Positions 46,310 to 63,181 of a stretch of 64,000 nucleotides of DNA are shown piece after piece. Position 1 is the first letter of the stretch, and every line of letters starts with the position of its first letter. The stretch covers positions 930,001 to 994,000 of the forward strand of contig NC_134028.1 in assembly GCF_964204645.1 (NCBI RefSeq), written 5' to 3'. The notes under the pieces are model-generated. The model was not told the origin of the DNA. It was given only the letters and a program-made list of their open reading frames with translations, and did no database searches. The position numbers were made by a program, and so were the translations under genes. The DNA is from Tubulanus polymorphus (Eukaryota > Nemertea > Palaeonemertea > Tubulaniformes > Tubulanidae).

Positions 46310-47966
46310 ATTTCAGTTTATTAATCAGGTTATCAGCGCACTGACTGTGAACGGAATATAACTTCCAGTGATTTAGTTTCATATCGATCTCCTCATCGAC
46401 TTCGCGTTCTCCTCGAGCTCCTCGCTTGCCGCAGCATTTACAAACATCTTTAGGGAATTTCGGGTGTTGATAGTATTTGTCCTCCATTGACGAATGACAA
46501 GTCAGATCTCGATTCATCGATATCTGTCGAATATGAATGAATTCAATGCGATTTTTAATCCAAGGACATCATGTAACAAGCCAGGGACCCGTTGAACAAG
46601 TGAAGTTTATGCTTATGACCAGTCTTTTGTTCTATAGCCAGCAATGATAATAATTTAACAACGTTTATTTCGTCGTCAATCTAAAGTTTCAAAATTACAT
46701 GGAAAAATTGGTAAGTTGGTGATAGAGACCTGAACAGAGCCATAAATGCTGCTGTACAATCACTAAGACGTTCTGGGGTCCCAGGTTTAGTGATCTCACA
46801 ACTTAACCACTTTACCTAACCTTAATCTAACAACTTAAGACCAGTCTAAGCTCATTCTGTTTCGAGAGTGAAAGGCCACTGTTTATGATAATTCTCTATT
46901 TTCCCTGACCCCAGTTGGCCCTCAGTGAAGTTTTGGCGAATAAAACTTACCGCTTTACACAAACCAGACATTGGATATTCTTCCAGGATCAACGACGAAC
47001 CACATCGGTAATAATCTTCCCATCTCTGACGTAATTCCAGCATTTCATCCGATGTAAGAGGTCTGTTTGAAGATACGACTCTCCGTTTCTGACAACAGTT
47101 ACATTTCACATACATTTCCACAACAGTGAAGTCATTCGGTGATGGCGGCTACAATTCAAAATCAAAGCCGATATTTAGGCGACGGTATAAGCTTTATATT
47201 TGTTTACCTTTTAACGTGTCATGCGCAGCATATGAGTCATGTACGTAAAACCTGTTGTCAAATCAGTAAATGTGAAAAAACTGTGTGTAGGTTAATTCTA
47301 ATTGAAAGAACGAGCTTTAGCTATTGCACGTATTATACAAAGTAGCTTCAGCAGGAATATGAGTCTCTAATTGACTCTAATTAGTGTCACTCTCCCTATC
47401 ATAGATACTGTTCTCTCCCTATCATAGATACTGTTCTCTCCCTATCATAGATACTGTTCTCTCCCTATCATAGATACTGTTCTCTCCCTATCATAGATAC
47501 TGTTCTCTCCCTATCATAGATACTGTTCTCTCCCAATCATAGATACTGTTCTCTCCCTATCATAGATACTGTTCTCTCCCTATCATAGATACTGTTCTCT
47601 CCCTATCATAGATACTGTTCTCTCCCTATCATAGATACTGTTCTCTCCCTATCATAGATACTGTTCTCTCCCTATCATAGATACTGCTGTTGGTGAAGCC
47701 ACTACATGCACTAGAAGAAGCGAAAGCAAGTTAACCGACAAGTACTTTACATTTGTCTTCACGTTTACTGATATATTGAACTGATGAATCATTTGAGGAT
47801 TTTTTTGTAGAAATTGTAGAATTCCCTGACCAGAAGTAATGACCACTGTCAGATGATTGGATCCAGCCAGCATATATTCTTCTGCCTAAATTTATAAAAT
47901 ATTTCGAATATTCAAAAATTGTCTGCTTACCTGTTCTGTGCGCGTCGTGTTTCCGGAGTATTCCAT
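46254..47966 (-). CDS. Cysteine-rich protein of unknown family
   Basis: Four exons, 47966-47931, 47885-47769, 47148-46951 and 46523-46254, join to 206 residues. Every junction is GT-AG and all introns are phase 0. I do not recognise the protein. It has no signal peptide or membrane span. Two CxCC knuckles followed by basic residues stand out: CNCCQKR (C67, C69, C70) and CKCCGKRG (C145, C147, C148). Single cysteines at 100, 115, 126 and 179, with nearby histidines, complete two similar half-modules, which suggests zinc binding or a disulfide-linked duplicated fold. A short Ala-Thr repeat near the end comes from a GCCGTC microsatellite. The start is the first ATG before a short first coding exon. 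The third exon's acceptor is only moderately good. A 23-bp minisatellite fills part of the second intron. Confidence 0.6.
47389..47687. repeat. 23-bp minisatellite, about 13 copies
   Basis: Nearly identical CTCTCCCTATCATAGATACTGTT units, one carrying CAATC for CTATC. It lies within an intron of the cysteine-rich gene. No spacers between units, so not CRISPR-like. Confidence 0.93.
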
Positions 47967-48529
47967 CTGAACTATTTTACAAATTGCGGATTTCAAGGAG
48001 CAAATGCTGAGAGACAATTTTCTATAGAATCTGGTGTTTCTGTTATCGAGATTCAAGGCGATAGTTTGTTTTTAGTTTTGTGGATTTAACACAGCTTTAT
48101 TTCTTATGACAACAGAATTTAATGGCACACGTCAAGCCTTCGGTAATAAATATTCGAAAATGGAAAACGCTTCAGCTATAGAGCTTTTATACTGGTTTGG
48201 TCTTGTTGACACATAACTGATAGTGGTAAAATCCCAGTTCCTCGTAAACGCAATCAGCACACCTATGTCTGAGCTCGCTCACTGCCTGTATTTCCCTGCC
48301 TAAGCTTGTATAGTCCCAGGGGAAAACCCGGTTTCACTATTTCCAGATCGTAAAAACTGTGTTACTTAATTCAGTGGTGCAATTCTAATATATTTATATG
48401 CGCAGTACTTTGAAAACGAAAGTAAGATTTGATAAAAATATTTCGAGGAACTTTTTCTTCAGAATACATATTGAACCCACCCGTCTGCGAGTCAAAAATT
48501 GGTAACTTTAGGTGAGATGAATAAGAACC

Positions 48530-48960
48530 TGTCTAAATGTAAAATGTAAATTGTAATTTTAAAGGCCAAATTTTACGGTCAATATTTTATCTGTTTATGC
48601 CCTAAACAAAGATCGGGCACGACAAAATCTTACTAAGTTACAAGACAAATTATTAAGTATTCAATGAACAAACACAAATGATTATTATAGGAGGCGATTT
48701 CAATTGCATAACAAATAAAATAGACAATAGATCGGACAGGGCCCAACTCGACAGACAGAGCCGAAATAAACGAAATGTGTAGAAACTTGAATCAAAGTAA
48801 ATTAATAATATAGCGCATACAAAATCTGTTAATCATTTTAACTCTTTTCAATCCGATCACAGACTTGTTGATATCAATGCGTCACTATCCGAATTACCAC
48901 GAGGCATTGAAAATGATTACTCCAGGCATGGACTCAAGTCCATATGCTCCAAGTTTCAAT
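48530..48960 (+). mobile_element. Decayed LINE fragment, APE endonuclease region
   Basis: The translation around 48,679-48,720 reads IIIGGDFNCITNKIDNRSD, and near 48,847-48,872 FQSDHRLVDI. These are the GGDFN and SDH blocks of the apurinic-type endonuclease of non-LTR retrotransposons. Frames are broken by stops and shifts and no reverse transcriptase follows, so it is a dead 5'-truncated or internally deleted relic. Confidence 0.75.
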
Positions 48961-48964
48961 AGTT

Positions 48965-50204
48965 CATTACCGCAATTACTAACACTAACCACCAACGTGG
49001 AAGCACAATCAGATTTGTCGTCTCTAGGTGAACGGGTCGGACGGCCACAGTAACTCAAAACTAACATGAGCACCAGTTACATAACATTCACTTTAACAGG
49101 AACTGACACATTTGTAAAATCATAATAATCCGTTCACATACAACCATTAATCAGCTAGAACAGAATGAAGAACGATCATCTACACGACCGACAACACGAG
49201 TCGTGCGTGAATTCATTCACTATGTCAAATCGTCAAATTTTTGCATCTAAATCGTTTTACATATATCTTTGGTAAAAAATAATTAAAAAATTTCAACTAT
49301 CATATATTTGAAAATTACCCTAAAAACATAAAAACGGTCCTTCTTGTTATTTCAATAAGTTGTAAATCGTTTTTACAAATCTCTCGACTCTCCGAAGTCA
49401 GAGTTAGGTATGCTGACTGTTTCCTGGAAACTTGGTACCCGTTGTTAAGGTAACATTGCGGGAACATCCAAACATCTCAGGTCGGAGTTTTTTTTCGTAA
49501 TTTCATGAGTTTGAAATGAACTCGAAGCCGGCGCCTATGTCCACCACCATTCCAGCATTGTCCGGCCCGCAGAACGTCATATTCCGCGGAGCAGTCCGAT
49601 AGTTTGTGTCTGGGATTCGAACCTGATCAGCGCTGCGGAGTAAACAATATGGCGGCGCCCATGGAACGTGTTTGAAATGTCAAAATAATGCGATTATAAA
49701 AGCGATTATCTGTTCTTTGATCCCGAAATATCACTCAAGATCTGCTTCTGTAAATGTAATACTTTAGCGTCTTATTGAATTTTATTCTGTTCCGTAGTTC
49801 ATGTGGGTGACGTTCGGCATAATCGACGTCAATCCTGCGGTTTCAATCCTGCGACTGCTGAAGCCTTCCGTTCCGTTTTCCGATCCTACCTCCCCATCCT
49901 TAGAGTCTGAATGCCACCAGTTCGTGTTATGGGGTCCCCTTAAGGTTGTTTGGGAACAACGGCTAGTATTAGTCCTCCCTGTTCCTTGGCTCCGACCCCA
50001 TTCCGGCCCTGGCCTACTAGTTAGTTACCTAATCGTTGGTGGTAAGCATTTTATAATCAGATGGGCTGTGGTTTGTGAAAATATCCGAAACTAAACCACA
50101 GACAGGTTACTTACTAGCCCTGGCCATGCTGGCTCGATTAATTTACAATTTAAGACGATATGTATGTTTCTTTTGTTATTATTTTAGAGGCAATTCACAA
50201 ATTT
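48965..50204. other. Intergenic, probable CCDC137 promoter region
   Basis: No firm gene. An ATG-initiated 97-codon frame at 49,801-50,094 has no recognisable domain. GC-rich sequence around 49,530-49,660 with GGCGGCGCCC could be the CCDC137 promoter and a non-coding first exon; the acceptor ATTTTAG at 50,187 precedes the coding start. Confidence 0.4.
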
Positions 50205-52625
50205 ATGATGGGTAAAACTAACATGAAACAGAGAATTGGTAAACCGCAGAAAGGCAGGAAACACAAGAAGTTGAAGGCTGTAGATAGTAGTTATTCAGCT
50301 GAATGGGGCGTGCGAAATGTGAAAAAAAAGTAATCACTCGAACAACTCCTCAGACCTGATTCTCAAAATCAATATGAATTCAATCCTGACCTTGGCCTAG
50401 TTGAATTAACACCAACAACTGTGGAGCAGTTTAATAGCAAATAGACTTTCGAGATTTCATATATTCACTGCCATTCTAATCTTTATGGTTTAATCTTTAA
50501 TCTAATCTATTATGGTAATCTTTATGGTTTTAACAATCTTTTCTGAATTATTTCAGGGAACCGATTAAAATAAACAGCAGACCGAAGAATATCAACGATC
50601 AAGAAGTTCCGTTTGCTGCGAAGATGATTTTATCAAAAGATTCTCGATTCAAGAGAAAACGTAATAAAAACCATGGCCCGAAAGAAGGTACAACTAGAAT
50701 TTCATTCATTGAAGTCATCTTTATTTATTTAGTCACAATTTGTGTGTTTCTAATTCTATTCACTAAGTGTAAGTCGTCATTTGGTTAAGTCGTCACAATA
50801 CTGAAGTCATCTCTATTTTTGAGTCTCAATTTATATTTCTAAGGCTAAGTCGTCAAGTCATCCACGTATAATGATTGTCCAAATGATGTTTTTGAGCTGA
50901 TTTTTACAATGTGTGTTTGTTCTACTGTTTAAAGAGTTTCCAGATTATGAACATCTAAAGAAAGAGAAAGGAATGACGCGACCTGTCGAACCGGTTCCTG
51001 TTTTCCAGCAGCAGAAAGGTGAAAGTGATTTAAAATTCATGCAGCGAGTTGAATCTAAATGTCAAAGTGTTTTAGATGACGTTAGATTCCAAAATAAATA
51101 CGGAGTAAGTTTTCAATCATTTTTCACAATGATTCTGTTTTCACTTTCACAGATATCGGTTATGTTTGACTAAAATTAAAGTTAGTTCATTGTCAATGTT
51201 TTGTAGACCCAAACTTTACCCGATAACAGATAAGTCGGGTTCAGACTTATCTTACTTTATCTTTTTGTCTACAAGAAAATAAACCTCTTGAAAATATCCA
51301 TTATTCATCGTCTACAGGTTTATCAGTGAATTTATTTATTTCATAAAGGAAAGATTGGGTTATCATTTACCATCGCTTTAAACTTTATGGAAAGTCTTTA
51401 TTATTGACAGAACCTATATAATTTCTATTTGAAGCATTTTACAATTTTAAAGGTCTATATCATGAAATATTTACCCACTTCTGGACAAATATGCAATATT
51501 ACTTAGCACAGTTCATTGAAACATACGGATAATGTCTTGTATATTGTAAAGGGGGGCAGGACCTCTGTAAATGTGCAGACTTGCTGATCATGTGCCCTCG
51601 TTTAAACATGTACCTATATTCTAAATATGGAAGTAGATAAAATTATCCGCAATAATGTTTAGGGATCATTTATTTATTACGTACGCATAAAATTTGAAAT
51701 TTTCAACCCCCTCTCCCTCTGTACGCAAAATCGGACATTTTTTCATATACATTAAGCATTACAGTACGCAGTTGCACTGACCCCCTCCCCCCTCCCCTAA
51801 TGTGTACGTAATAAATGAATGACCCCTTAGTGCTGTATTTATAATTTCAGTTAGAAACTAAGATGGCAGAAGATGAGACATCGGTCAAAACCGCGGCGTC
51901 TAAAAAACAAAAAAAACTCCAGGATGAGTAAGTTTTTATAGGCTGTTCCTGATGAGATATGCTTCGTTCCGAAACGATTATTCATGTTTTGATGTTTTCT
52001 ATTCGTGCAGGAAAACGATAGAGAAACAAGAAAAAATGAATAGTCAAAAAGTTGAAAAGAAATTGAACACGAAACATGATTTTAGTCAACTTTCAGGTAA
52101 CAATCAATCATTGTATGAGAATTAAGTATTATTACATCACCCATTTTCAACCCCTCTTATACTGTTTTCAGATAAAGTGAAATTTGGAGAAGTTGTCAAC
52201 GCACCTCCGACATTAACTGCTAAACCTAGAAAGAGTAATAACATCCAAACAAAGGTAAAACAACAATTAGGTTTTATCAGAAAAACTCATTGAATATAGA
52301 TTTATTTTTCATATCAAATTCATGCTCACTCCTAGAAAATGTGTTTCTAGTTCTATTAGTTATAATTTGCTGATTTAATTTGTTTCAGCCCGGTCTCAAG
52401 AAATCATTGCTACTTCACGAAGTGATTCAGAGTAATACAACTAACACTCTGAGTAACAACCCTGGTCCAAAAACCACGAGCAGGGAAATAGGAAAAACTG
52501 TTAAACGTAAAAATCTCTCGGAAACCGAGAAAATTCGAATGGATTCTGAACAAGAAAGAGCCATAAAACTTTACAGAGAAATGAAAGCAAAACGACAAAA
52601 AATGAAAAATGATTTTAATACTTGA
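50205..52625 (+). CDS. CCDC137: CCDC137 orthologue (nucleolar coiled-coil protein)
   Basis: Seven exons, 50205-50329, 50557-50687, 50935-51104, 51851-51927, 52011-52096, 52172-52254 and 52389-52625, give 302 residues, close to human CCDC137. Very basic, lysine-rich protein. Family landmarks are visible in order: INDQEVPF, VPVFQQQKGESDLKFMQRVE, a lysine-rich coiled region, DKVKFGEVVNAPPTLTAKP, and the C-terminal EQERAIKLYREMKAKRQKM helix. In vertebrates the protein is nucleolar and on the mitotic chromosome periphery and binds retinoic acid receptor; the same location is inferred here. Start is the first of two adjacent ATGs in the exon (MMGKTNMKQ); an upstream non-coding exon is likely. AATAAA at 52,627-52,632 lies only 1 bp past the stop codon. 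PBLD follows 251 bp downstream on the same strand. Confidence 0.9.
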
Positions 52626-52626
52626 T

Positions 52627-52632
52627 AATAAA
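52627..52632 (+). terminator. Possible polyadenylation signal AATAAA of CCDC137
   Basis: AATAAA directly after the TGA at 52,623-52,625, within the 251-bp gap before PBLD. Implies a very short 3' UTR. Confidence 0.5.
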
Positions 52633-52876
52633 TTAAGAATAGTCGTTAATTTAATTCTTCTCGTAAACTTTATTTTGACTTTTTTGATATCGTTTCTAAG
52701 ATGAGGACATAGAAAATTATGGATGAGGATAATCTGAAAATCACTCGCATGCCAGAGTGTAGGAGTATCGACGGCAACCGTACAGTGCTGCCGCTCGACG
52801 GCGGTCACGTCTAAACTCAGTAATATTTTTTCAATTCAATTTATTGGATTGATATTTTCGAATAGTTTTCTTAAAA

Positions 52877-54964
52877 ATGTTAAGGATCTACACGGTAGAC
52901 GCCTTCGCGAGTGTTGCGTTCGAAGGAAACCCAGCCGGTGTGTGTATTATAGATAATGAAAAGGTTTGTCATTGAATCAATCGAAATAAATCCTCCCTTT
53001 TACTAACATCGATCATGCTAATTACCAACCAAAAACATCCCTGAAAACTGCGGTGTTTTTATTTCATCGTTCAGCTTCCATTTGATGACACAAAGCTGCA
53101 GAAAATTGCGTCTGAAGTCAATTTATCTGAAACTGCATTCATAAGCCAAGTGACAGATGGAGGAGACTTTAAAGTAGGTAGGTAGGCTCTGTGTAGTAGA
53201 AGCCCTACCCCTATTTTAATTCCAGTAAGGTTTATTTCAAAAGGTGCGTACCGGTACTGATGATAAATATATAATGTTTCTTATATTCAATGATTCGATA
53301 CACGATCGGCAAATATTCCACCTTTAGAGAAATTGATTTGAATTGTGTGAAATTTGAGTTAGATTTATCTATCTTTGAATAGGAGATGAATTCAACTTGC
53401 GATGGTTCACTCCGACTAATGAGGTTCCATTATGTGGGCATGGGACATTGGGGGCGGCTGCTGCTTTATTCTACTGCATCGGTAAGTTTTTAGATGGAAA
53501 GTAACTTAAAGCTCCTATTTCACCACAGACCAACAATCAACAATCTTTTTTTTCAAAGGAAACAATTCATCGAGTTTGAAGTTTCATACGTTGAGCGGAA
53601 CACTCCTAGCCAGACGATGCAATGATGAAATTGTATTAGATTTTCCACTGAATGAACCGACACCAATGACTGAGGTAAAAAAGAGAATTTCATCGAAAGT
53701 ATGTACTGTCTTTTGGGGCAGATCCAATTTATTAGAAATATCTCCTATTTGTTTCAGGATGATAAAGATTTGATGTCCTTAGTTCAGGTACATTTTATTA
53801 GTGGGATTTTTCCTGCAATATTCGAAAGAAAATAGACTCTTTACTAATTTGTGGTAATTGATATTTATTGTAGCCAGTTGTTGGTGATTTATCAGTTCAT
53901 GAAGTTCAACTTTCTGGTTCAACTGTGAAGAAATTGCTCATTCGCCTCAATGATAAAGTAACCAGGTAAAAGGTTCACTTTTCCTTTGGTCTGAATGCGG
54001 ATTAATGTTTTAACAAATGTATTTATATTGCACTACTAAAGAGCAAATCCCACAAATTATGATAACGAAAAAAAAGACTGAAAATATTCCTTGAGCTAGT
54101 GTAGTTTATTCAACGTTTCGACTATATTCTGATAGTCATCTTCAGGAATACTGTATTCCTTGAGCTAGTGTAGTTTATTCAACGTTTCGACTATATTCTG
54201 ATAGTCATCTTCAGGAATACTGTATTCCTTGAGCTAGTGTAGTTTATTCAACGTTTCGACTATATTCTAATAGTCATCTTCAGGAATACTGTATTCCTCG
54301 AGCTAGTGTAGTTTATTCAGCGTTTCGACTATATCCTAATAGTCATCTTCAGGAATACTACATGTATAACTGTCAATTGAGACTTGAATATTGAATATTC
54401 TAAATTACCAAATATCTCTGGATTTGTTTAGGTCCGATCTGGAGAAGTTATCACCAGATCCACGTGAGCTGCTGTCACTTCACGATGGCAGCAAAATCAA
54501 GAGTATAATCGTCACAGTAGCTGGTAACGAGGCAACTGACGACACCCGTGAAAAGTATGATTTCCTGTCGAGAAACTTCGCTCCGTGGCACGGCATTCCT
54601 GAAGATCCAGTTACAGGTAGGAGTAGACTGTGGCGACATCTACCGACGCTTATGATGAACTATTACCGACGCTAATGCAGGAGAATTCAACGTTTCTTTT
54701 CTTATCAATCTAGGTTCCGCCCATACCGTCCTAGGTCCTTATTGGTCTGAAAAACTTGGCAAAAAAGAGTTATATGGTATGTTTGATTTAAATTCCTGTG
54801 GAAAAAAACAACAAATCATGATATTTGGTAATAATTTGTTTGTTTTTACAGCGCGTCAATGTTCAAAAAGAGGAGGCAATATTCGTGTGAAACTACGTGA
54901 TGATTCCAGAGTTGATCTCTCAGGGAAAGCTGTAATTGTTATGGAGGGTTCTTTACGTGTCTGA
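52877..54964 (+). CDS. PBLD: PBLD, PhzF-family phenazine-biosynthesis-like protein
   Basis: Nine exons, 52877-52963, 53075-53177, 53383-53481, 53559-53674, 53758-53787, 53874-53965, 54432-54616, 54714-54776 and 54852-54964, give 295 residues (human about 288). It is a PhzC/PhzF-fold protein with two similar halves. Motifs in order are [27 protein letters not shown] with the equivalent of the PhzF catalytic glutamate at about residue 48, the family motif [27 protein letters not shown] and RGGNIRVKL. PhzF isomerises a dihydroanthranilate; the animal substrate is not established, and the vertebrate protein is tied to growth-factor signalling. Soluble, no signal peptide. All introns are GT-AG and phases fit. 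Intron 6 carries a 69-bp tandem repeat. ATG at 52,877 aligns with the family start. AATAAA at 55,037 follows. Confidence 0.95.
54085..54362. repeat. 69-70-bp minisatellite, 4 copies, ribozyme-like core on minus strand
   Basis: Four units of 69-70 bp inside PBLD intron 6. Read on the minus strand each has CTGAAGA, T, a perfect GACTAT/ATAGTC hairpin, then GAAAC, and the ends GTATTCC and GGAATAC can pair across units. Single diverged copies of the same unit are elsewhere in the window (near 19,590, 19,710 and 24,190). Confidence 0.88.
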
Positions 54965-55036
54965 AACTATTCATCCACTTTAACTATGCACAGAAAAGAC
55001 TGTTATGACTTAGGACTCATAGAATATATATTGATG

Positions 55037-55042
55037 AATAAA
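55037..55042 (+). terminator. Polyadenylation signal AATAAA of PBLD
   Basis: AATAAA 73 bp past the stop codon at 54,962-54,964, followed by a T-rich stretch. Confidence 0.6.
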
Positions 55043-57750
55043 TGCAATTTGTTTCGAGTTTATCTTCGAAAACCAGGATGTCTGGATCAGTTTTGTGGTG
55101 AAATTGAGCCTTGCGTTAAAGATGGTTAGAAGCAAGTCTACTTATTGAAAAAAAATTGGGTCTAAGGTTGGGTTGGGTCTGCGCTCACTTTTCTTCACTT
55201 AGATTGTTGTATCGGTGAAATCCGTCCCATGAGATCTATGGAAACTAATTCGTTAGTAAAATATTGACTAAATGGTATCAAGATATTGGCCAATAAAGAT
55301 TAATTTGCTTTGAATTCTTCCTGTGGCATGTGAGTCTGCCGCCTTACCGGATGCTAGTACATACTCAGAGCGAATAGTTCTATCAAAAGTGGCTTGAAAA
55401 TCGTTTTCAAAAGAAGATTCCCCTAAAATGTAGTTTTGGTGTTGCAACAATTGTTCATTTAAAACAAACTAATGTCGAGCGATGAATCAAATTTGACTTG
55501 GAAAAGCATCAATATTCCTCGCATTCCACAGTTAGAATAGTGAAGCCTTGTTGGATCTTAACCGTTCAGTGCTGCCCCTATCAAAAACGATAGCGGAATT
55601 TCTGTGAACTAAAATCTCACTGCCGGAACTTGAACTCGTACAATGGACTGTCGCCCCATTTCCATAGTTTTATATTATATTTTAGCAAAAGCTCATTTTT
55701 TTCAATTGTGTAATATATGTGTATACACAATAAATTATTCATTTAACATTTTTGAATCATATCCGATGAAACATTGACAAAACACGGGCCGAAGAGTCTG
55801 GCAAGCGAATATTACGCTAGTTCATGTTTTACCCGCTATAGTTATACACTGGGGCAGCACCAGACGGTCAACACGGACTAACTGTGGCCGGCTAAGATTC
55901 CGTGACGTTTTATCTAATGACATTATTCTCTCAATTGAGCCGGGTTTGAACTGAAATAATTGCAATTCAAACCTGATTGATTCTCACTCTTAGTGTTGAA
56001 GTTGTTTTTAAAAGATAAGAACTGATTCGTGGCGAACGAAATTGTCATGTTTCGGGCCGCGGCCCGCTTCGGATCGGGCTTGTCAAAGTCGAGAGTCCAT
56101 GTCAAGACTTACCCTATTTGAGTGTTCATTTGCCATGGCATTTGAAGTGTAGCCTGTATACAACAGGACTCGGGAGAACCCGCTGGCCGCGCAGTATTTC
56201 TTGAATACAAAATATGGAATAAACTCCGCCAATACTCAATTCGAAAAAAATCATATTCCATATTCGCGGATGATTACTATATATATATTGTAGATCAAGA
56301 GCACATATGGCGATTCAAAATAGTCATGAGGCAGATACTTGATAAATGGGTTCCCAGATGTGGCCATTAGCGCTAGCGAACTTGAAGCACCACTTGTACG
56401 GCCTGTTTTGTAGTGATTGAACGTCGTACTGCAAATGGGTGACATTGTCGTCGTCATGAGTGCACAGTTACTGAACGTTATAGAGAACGACTCTATTCAC
56501 AGCGCGCTGTGGTGTTAGTATTCAGTCACATCTGTAGTTTCTTCGATAATATCATCTCTGATTTAACATTCAACATATCCATGTACTATACTCTGTTGCA
56601 AAAAATTGTTGAAGCATCCGATGAAAGATTCCGCGTTTAAAATCTATGATGCCCACAACTATCAAGATGCAGGAATGACAAATCTCGCTTTGTTCAATGT
56701 CAGTTTGGAGAAGTTGAAATATCAGCCTTGTTCTGGGGGTCAATTAGAATTGATTAATATGATTCAGTCTCCTTTTTTTCCTGAGAAAAATGCACTGTTT
56801 ATCAGTGATATCGTCTGACACGTCAACTACTAGACGCGCGGGGCGTCTTCGGACCATTACTGAAATGTGAACTACAAACACCGCTGCTGCAATCTGCGGT
56901 TCTTCAAGATATTATTATTTGTACTGATTATAAGTTGGCGATATTTTTACTTTAGACAATACTATCGAGTTAACCCGCAAATATTCATCGGCGGCGCCTA
57001 GGTGGTCGTCGAAATAAAACGTCTGGCTCTGTTCCAACCGACGGCGCGTCGGGAGAAATGCAAACATATTACCGTATACTATGTACACACAGCTGTGGAA
57101 GCTTTGGCTCAAAAAACTGCAGGTAGAAATCTTTCCGTAGGGAACGTGATACGTGTAAATATACACAGCCGACGTAAAATACATTTTTTATCGTCGAAAC
57201 CTTTTAAAAAAATTGACGAAATTTATCCTATAGGGATTTCTCAATAGAGGTGGAATTCAGGTTCAGTATACGAGCAAAATTCAATTTTAAAGAATGCGCT
57301 CAACAAAGGAGCAGTGGCAAGCGATGCATTATATGGAAAATTAATGCACAATACATTTTTTACGTAATTATGTGTATTTCATTTTATGTATATCATGTAC
57401 AATATATATTTCCACACTTGCCACAATCACCGCCCGTCGTTACGTCACGAATAAACGGGTCACATTAGGTCGTATTTACGATACGTTTTATTTACTCATA
57501 TTCAACCTCACCTCGTATCGACTATTACCCCCTTTCCTCACTCGCCCCCTCACCCCAACTCGGGGACGTAATAGCTTTTTATTCCCTCCAGAAATAAGAG
57601 ACAAAAGATCGATGAAATTCATCAATAATAAACCCAAGGAACTGCACACATCTGTATCAGACAGAGACCAGCTGTGCAGTGTAAGTCATTAACCGCATTC
57701 AATGCATTAATCACCCGCAATACGACGACAAAAACCGGGGGACCTGATTT
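55043..57750. other. Intergenic with two weak coding-like stretches
   Basis: Frames at about 56,606-56,818 and 57,002-57,247 (plus) have protein-like composition (for example QPCSGGQLELINM and GRNLSVGNVIRVNIHSRRK) but start with non-ATG codons and match no family I know. A CCTAG/GTGG acceptor-like site precedes the second. Could be exons of a decayed gene. Remaining sequence unremarkable. Confidence 0.3.
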
Positions 57751-57751
57751 G

Positions 57752-62125
<4,374 letters not shown>

Positions 62126-62129
62126 AGTT

Positions 62130-62212
62130 ACATCTCTCCCTCTCTCCCTCTCTCCCTCTTCCTTCTCTCCCTCTCTCCCCCTCTCTCTTTCTCTCTCTCT
62201 CTCTCTTCATAT
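62130..62212. repeat. CT-rich microsatellite
   Basis: Polypyrimidine CTCTCCCTCTCTCCCTC units ending in a pure CT run. Confidence 0.85.
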
Positions 62213-62867
62213 CGGGTATAAAAATAACAAAGCTTTGACTTAAGATATACATGTATAAATATGTGAATGACGTTGAATGACTGTTTGCGTGACGTCTTAT
62301 ATCTTAAAACTGATAATTTTATCATAGAAAAAAATCGTCTCCTAAAATATACGGAGATAATCTTATCAATATTATCATCACCAGCATGGCGCGACGTGAA
62401 GCGGCTGTATGCTGACACAGCTGTGTGTTATAATAGTACTGATTTATCATACATTCACTCCGCTATATCGATTTATAGCTACTTAAAATATATATATATA
62501 TAAGATAGCGCCAACAATATATTCTCTTCTCTTCTCTAAAAGGAATGCTTCTTAATTAAACAGGACTCTCTTTAGCCACATATACACAATTATTACATCT
62601 CATCACAGTCCACATTCAACATACAGACAGTATATATCTATATCTATATATATATATATATAATATTCATTTTCACAAAAATATCCAGTAAATTAATTAC
62701 ACGTATTAATCATTCGATTTAAAACTACTATATAATATTAATAATAACAATCATCATAATATATATGTATATAATAATAGTTATCATTAGTAATAGATTT
62801 GTTCGATTTAAAACCAATTTGTTATTGCACATAGATTTATAACGCGATTTCGACGCCTGGCCGAAGC

Positions 62868-63008
62868 GACCGTCAGTGACCGTCGCCGCCTGGCCAAAAC
62901 CGGCCCATCGGTGACCGTCGCCGCCTGGCCAAAACCGGCCCATCGGTGACCGTCGCCGCCTGGCCAAAACCGGCCCATCGGTGACCGTCGCCGCTTGGTC
63001 AATGCCGG
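62868..63008. repeat. 35-bp GC-rich minisatellite, about 4 copies
   Basis: Units of GTGACCGTCGCCGCCTGGCC plus AAAACCGGCCCATCG, the outer ones diverged. About 175 bp beyond the ATOH8-like stop codon, so likely in its 3' UTR or just downstream. Confidence 0.88.
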
Positions 63009-63181
63009 TCCATCTGTGGCTGTCGCCAGCTGGCCGAGTCGGACCATCAGCGACTATTCCAGCGTTTACGGCACTCGGCGTGAAAAAAAACTTTCATTCC
63101 CAAATAAATTCCTTCAAACTCCAAGAACTACTTGATATTTTCGCGGATGGCAGGTGGTATTAAAGCGGTGGGTTTTAATCC

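Noticed and set aside
47389-47687. Regular array that could be mistaken for a CRISPR locus
   Set aside because: Units are contiguous without spacers and the locus is in an intron of a eukaryotic gene.
49801-50094. 97-codon frame upstream of CCDC137
   Set aside because: No recognisable domain, hydrophobic and proline-rich by chance; not phase-linked to the CCDC137 exons.
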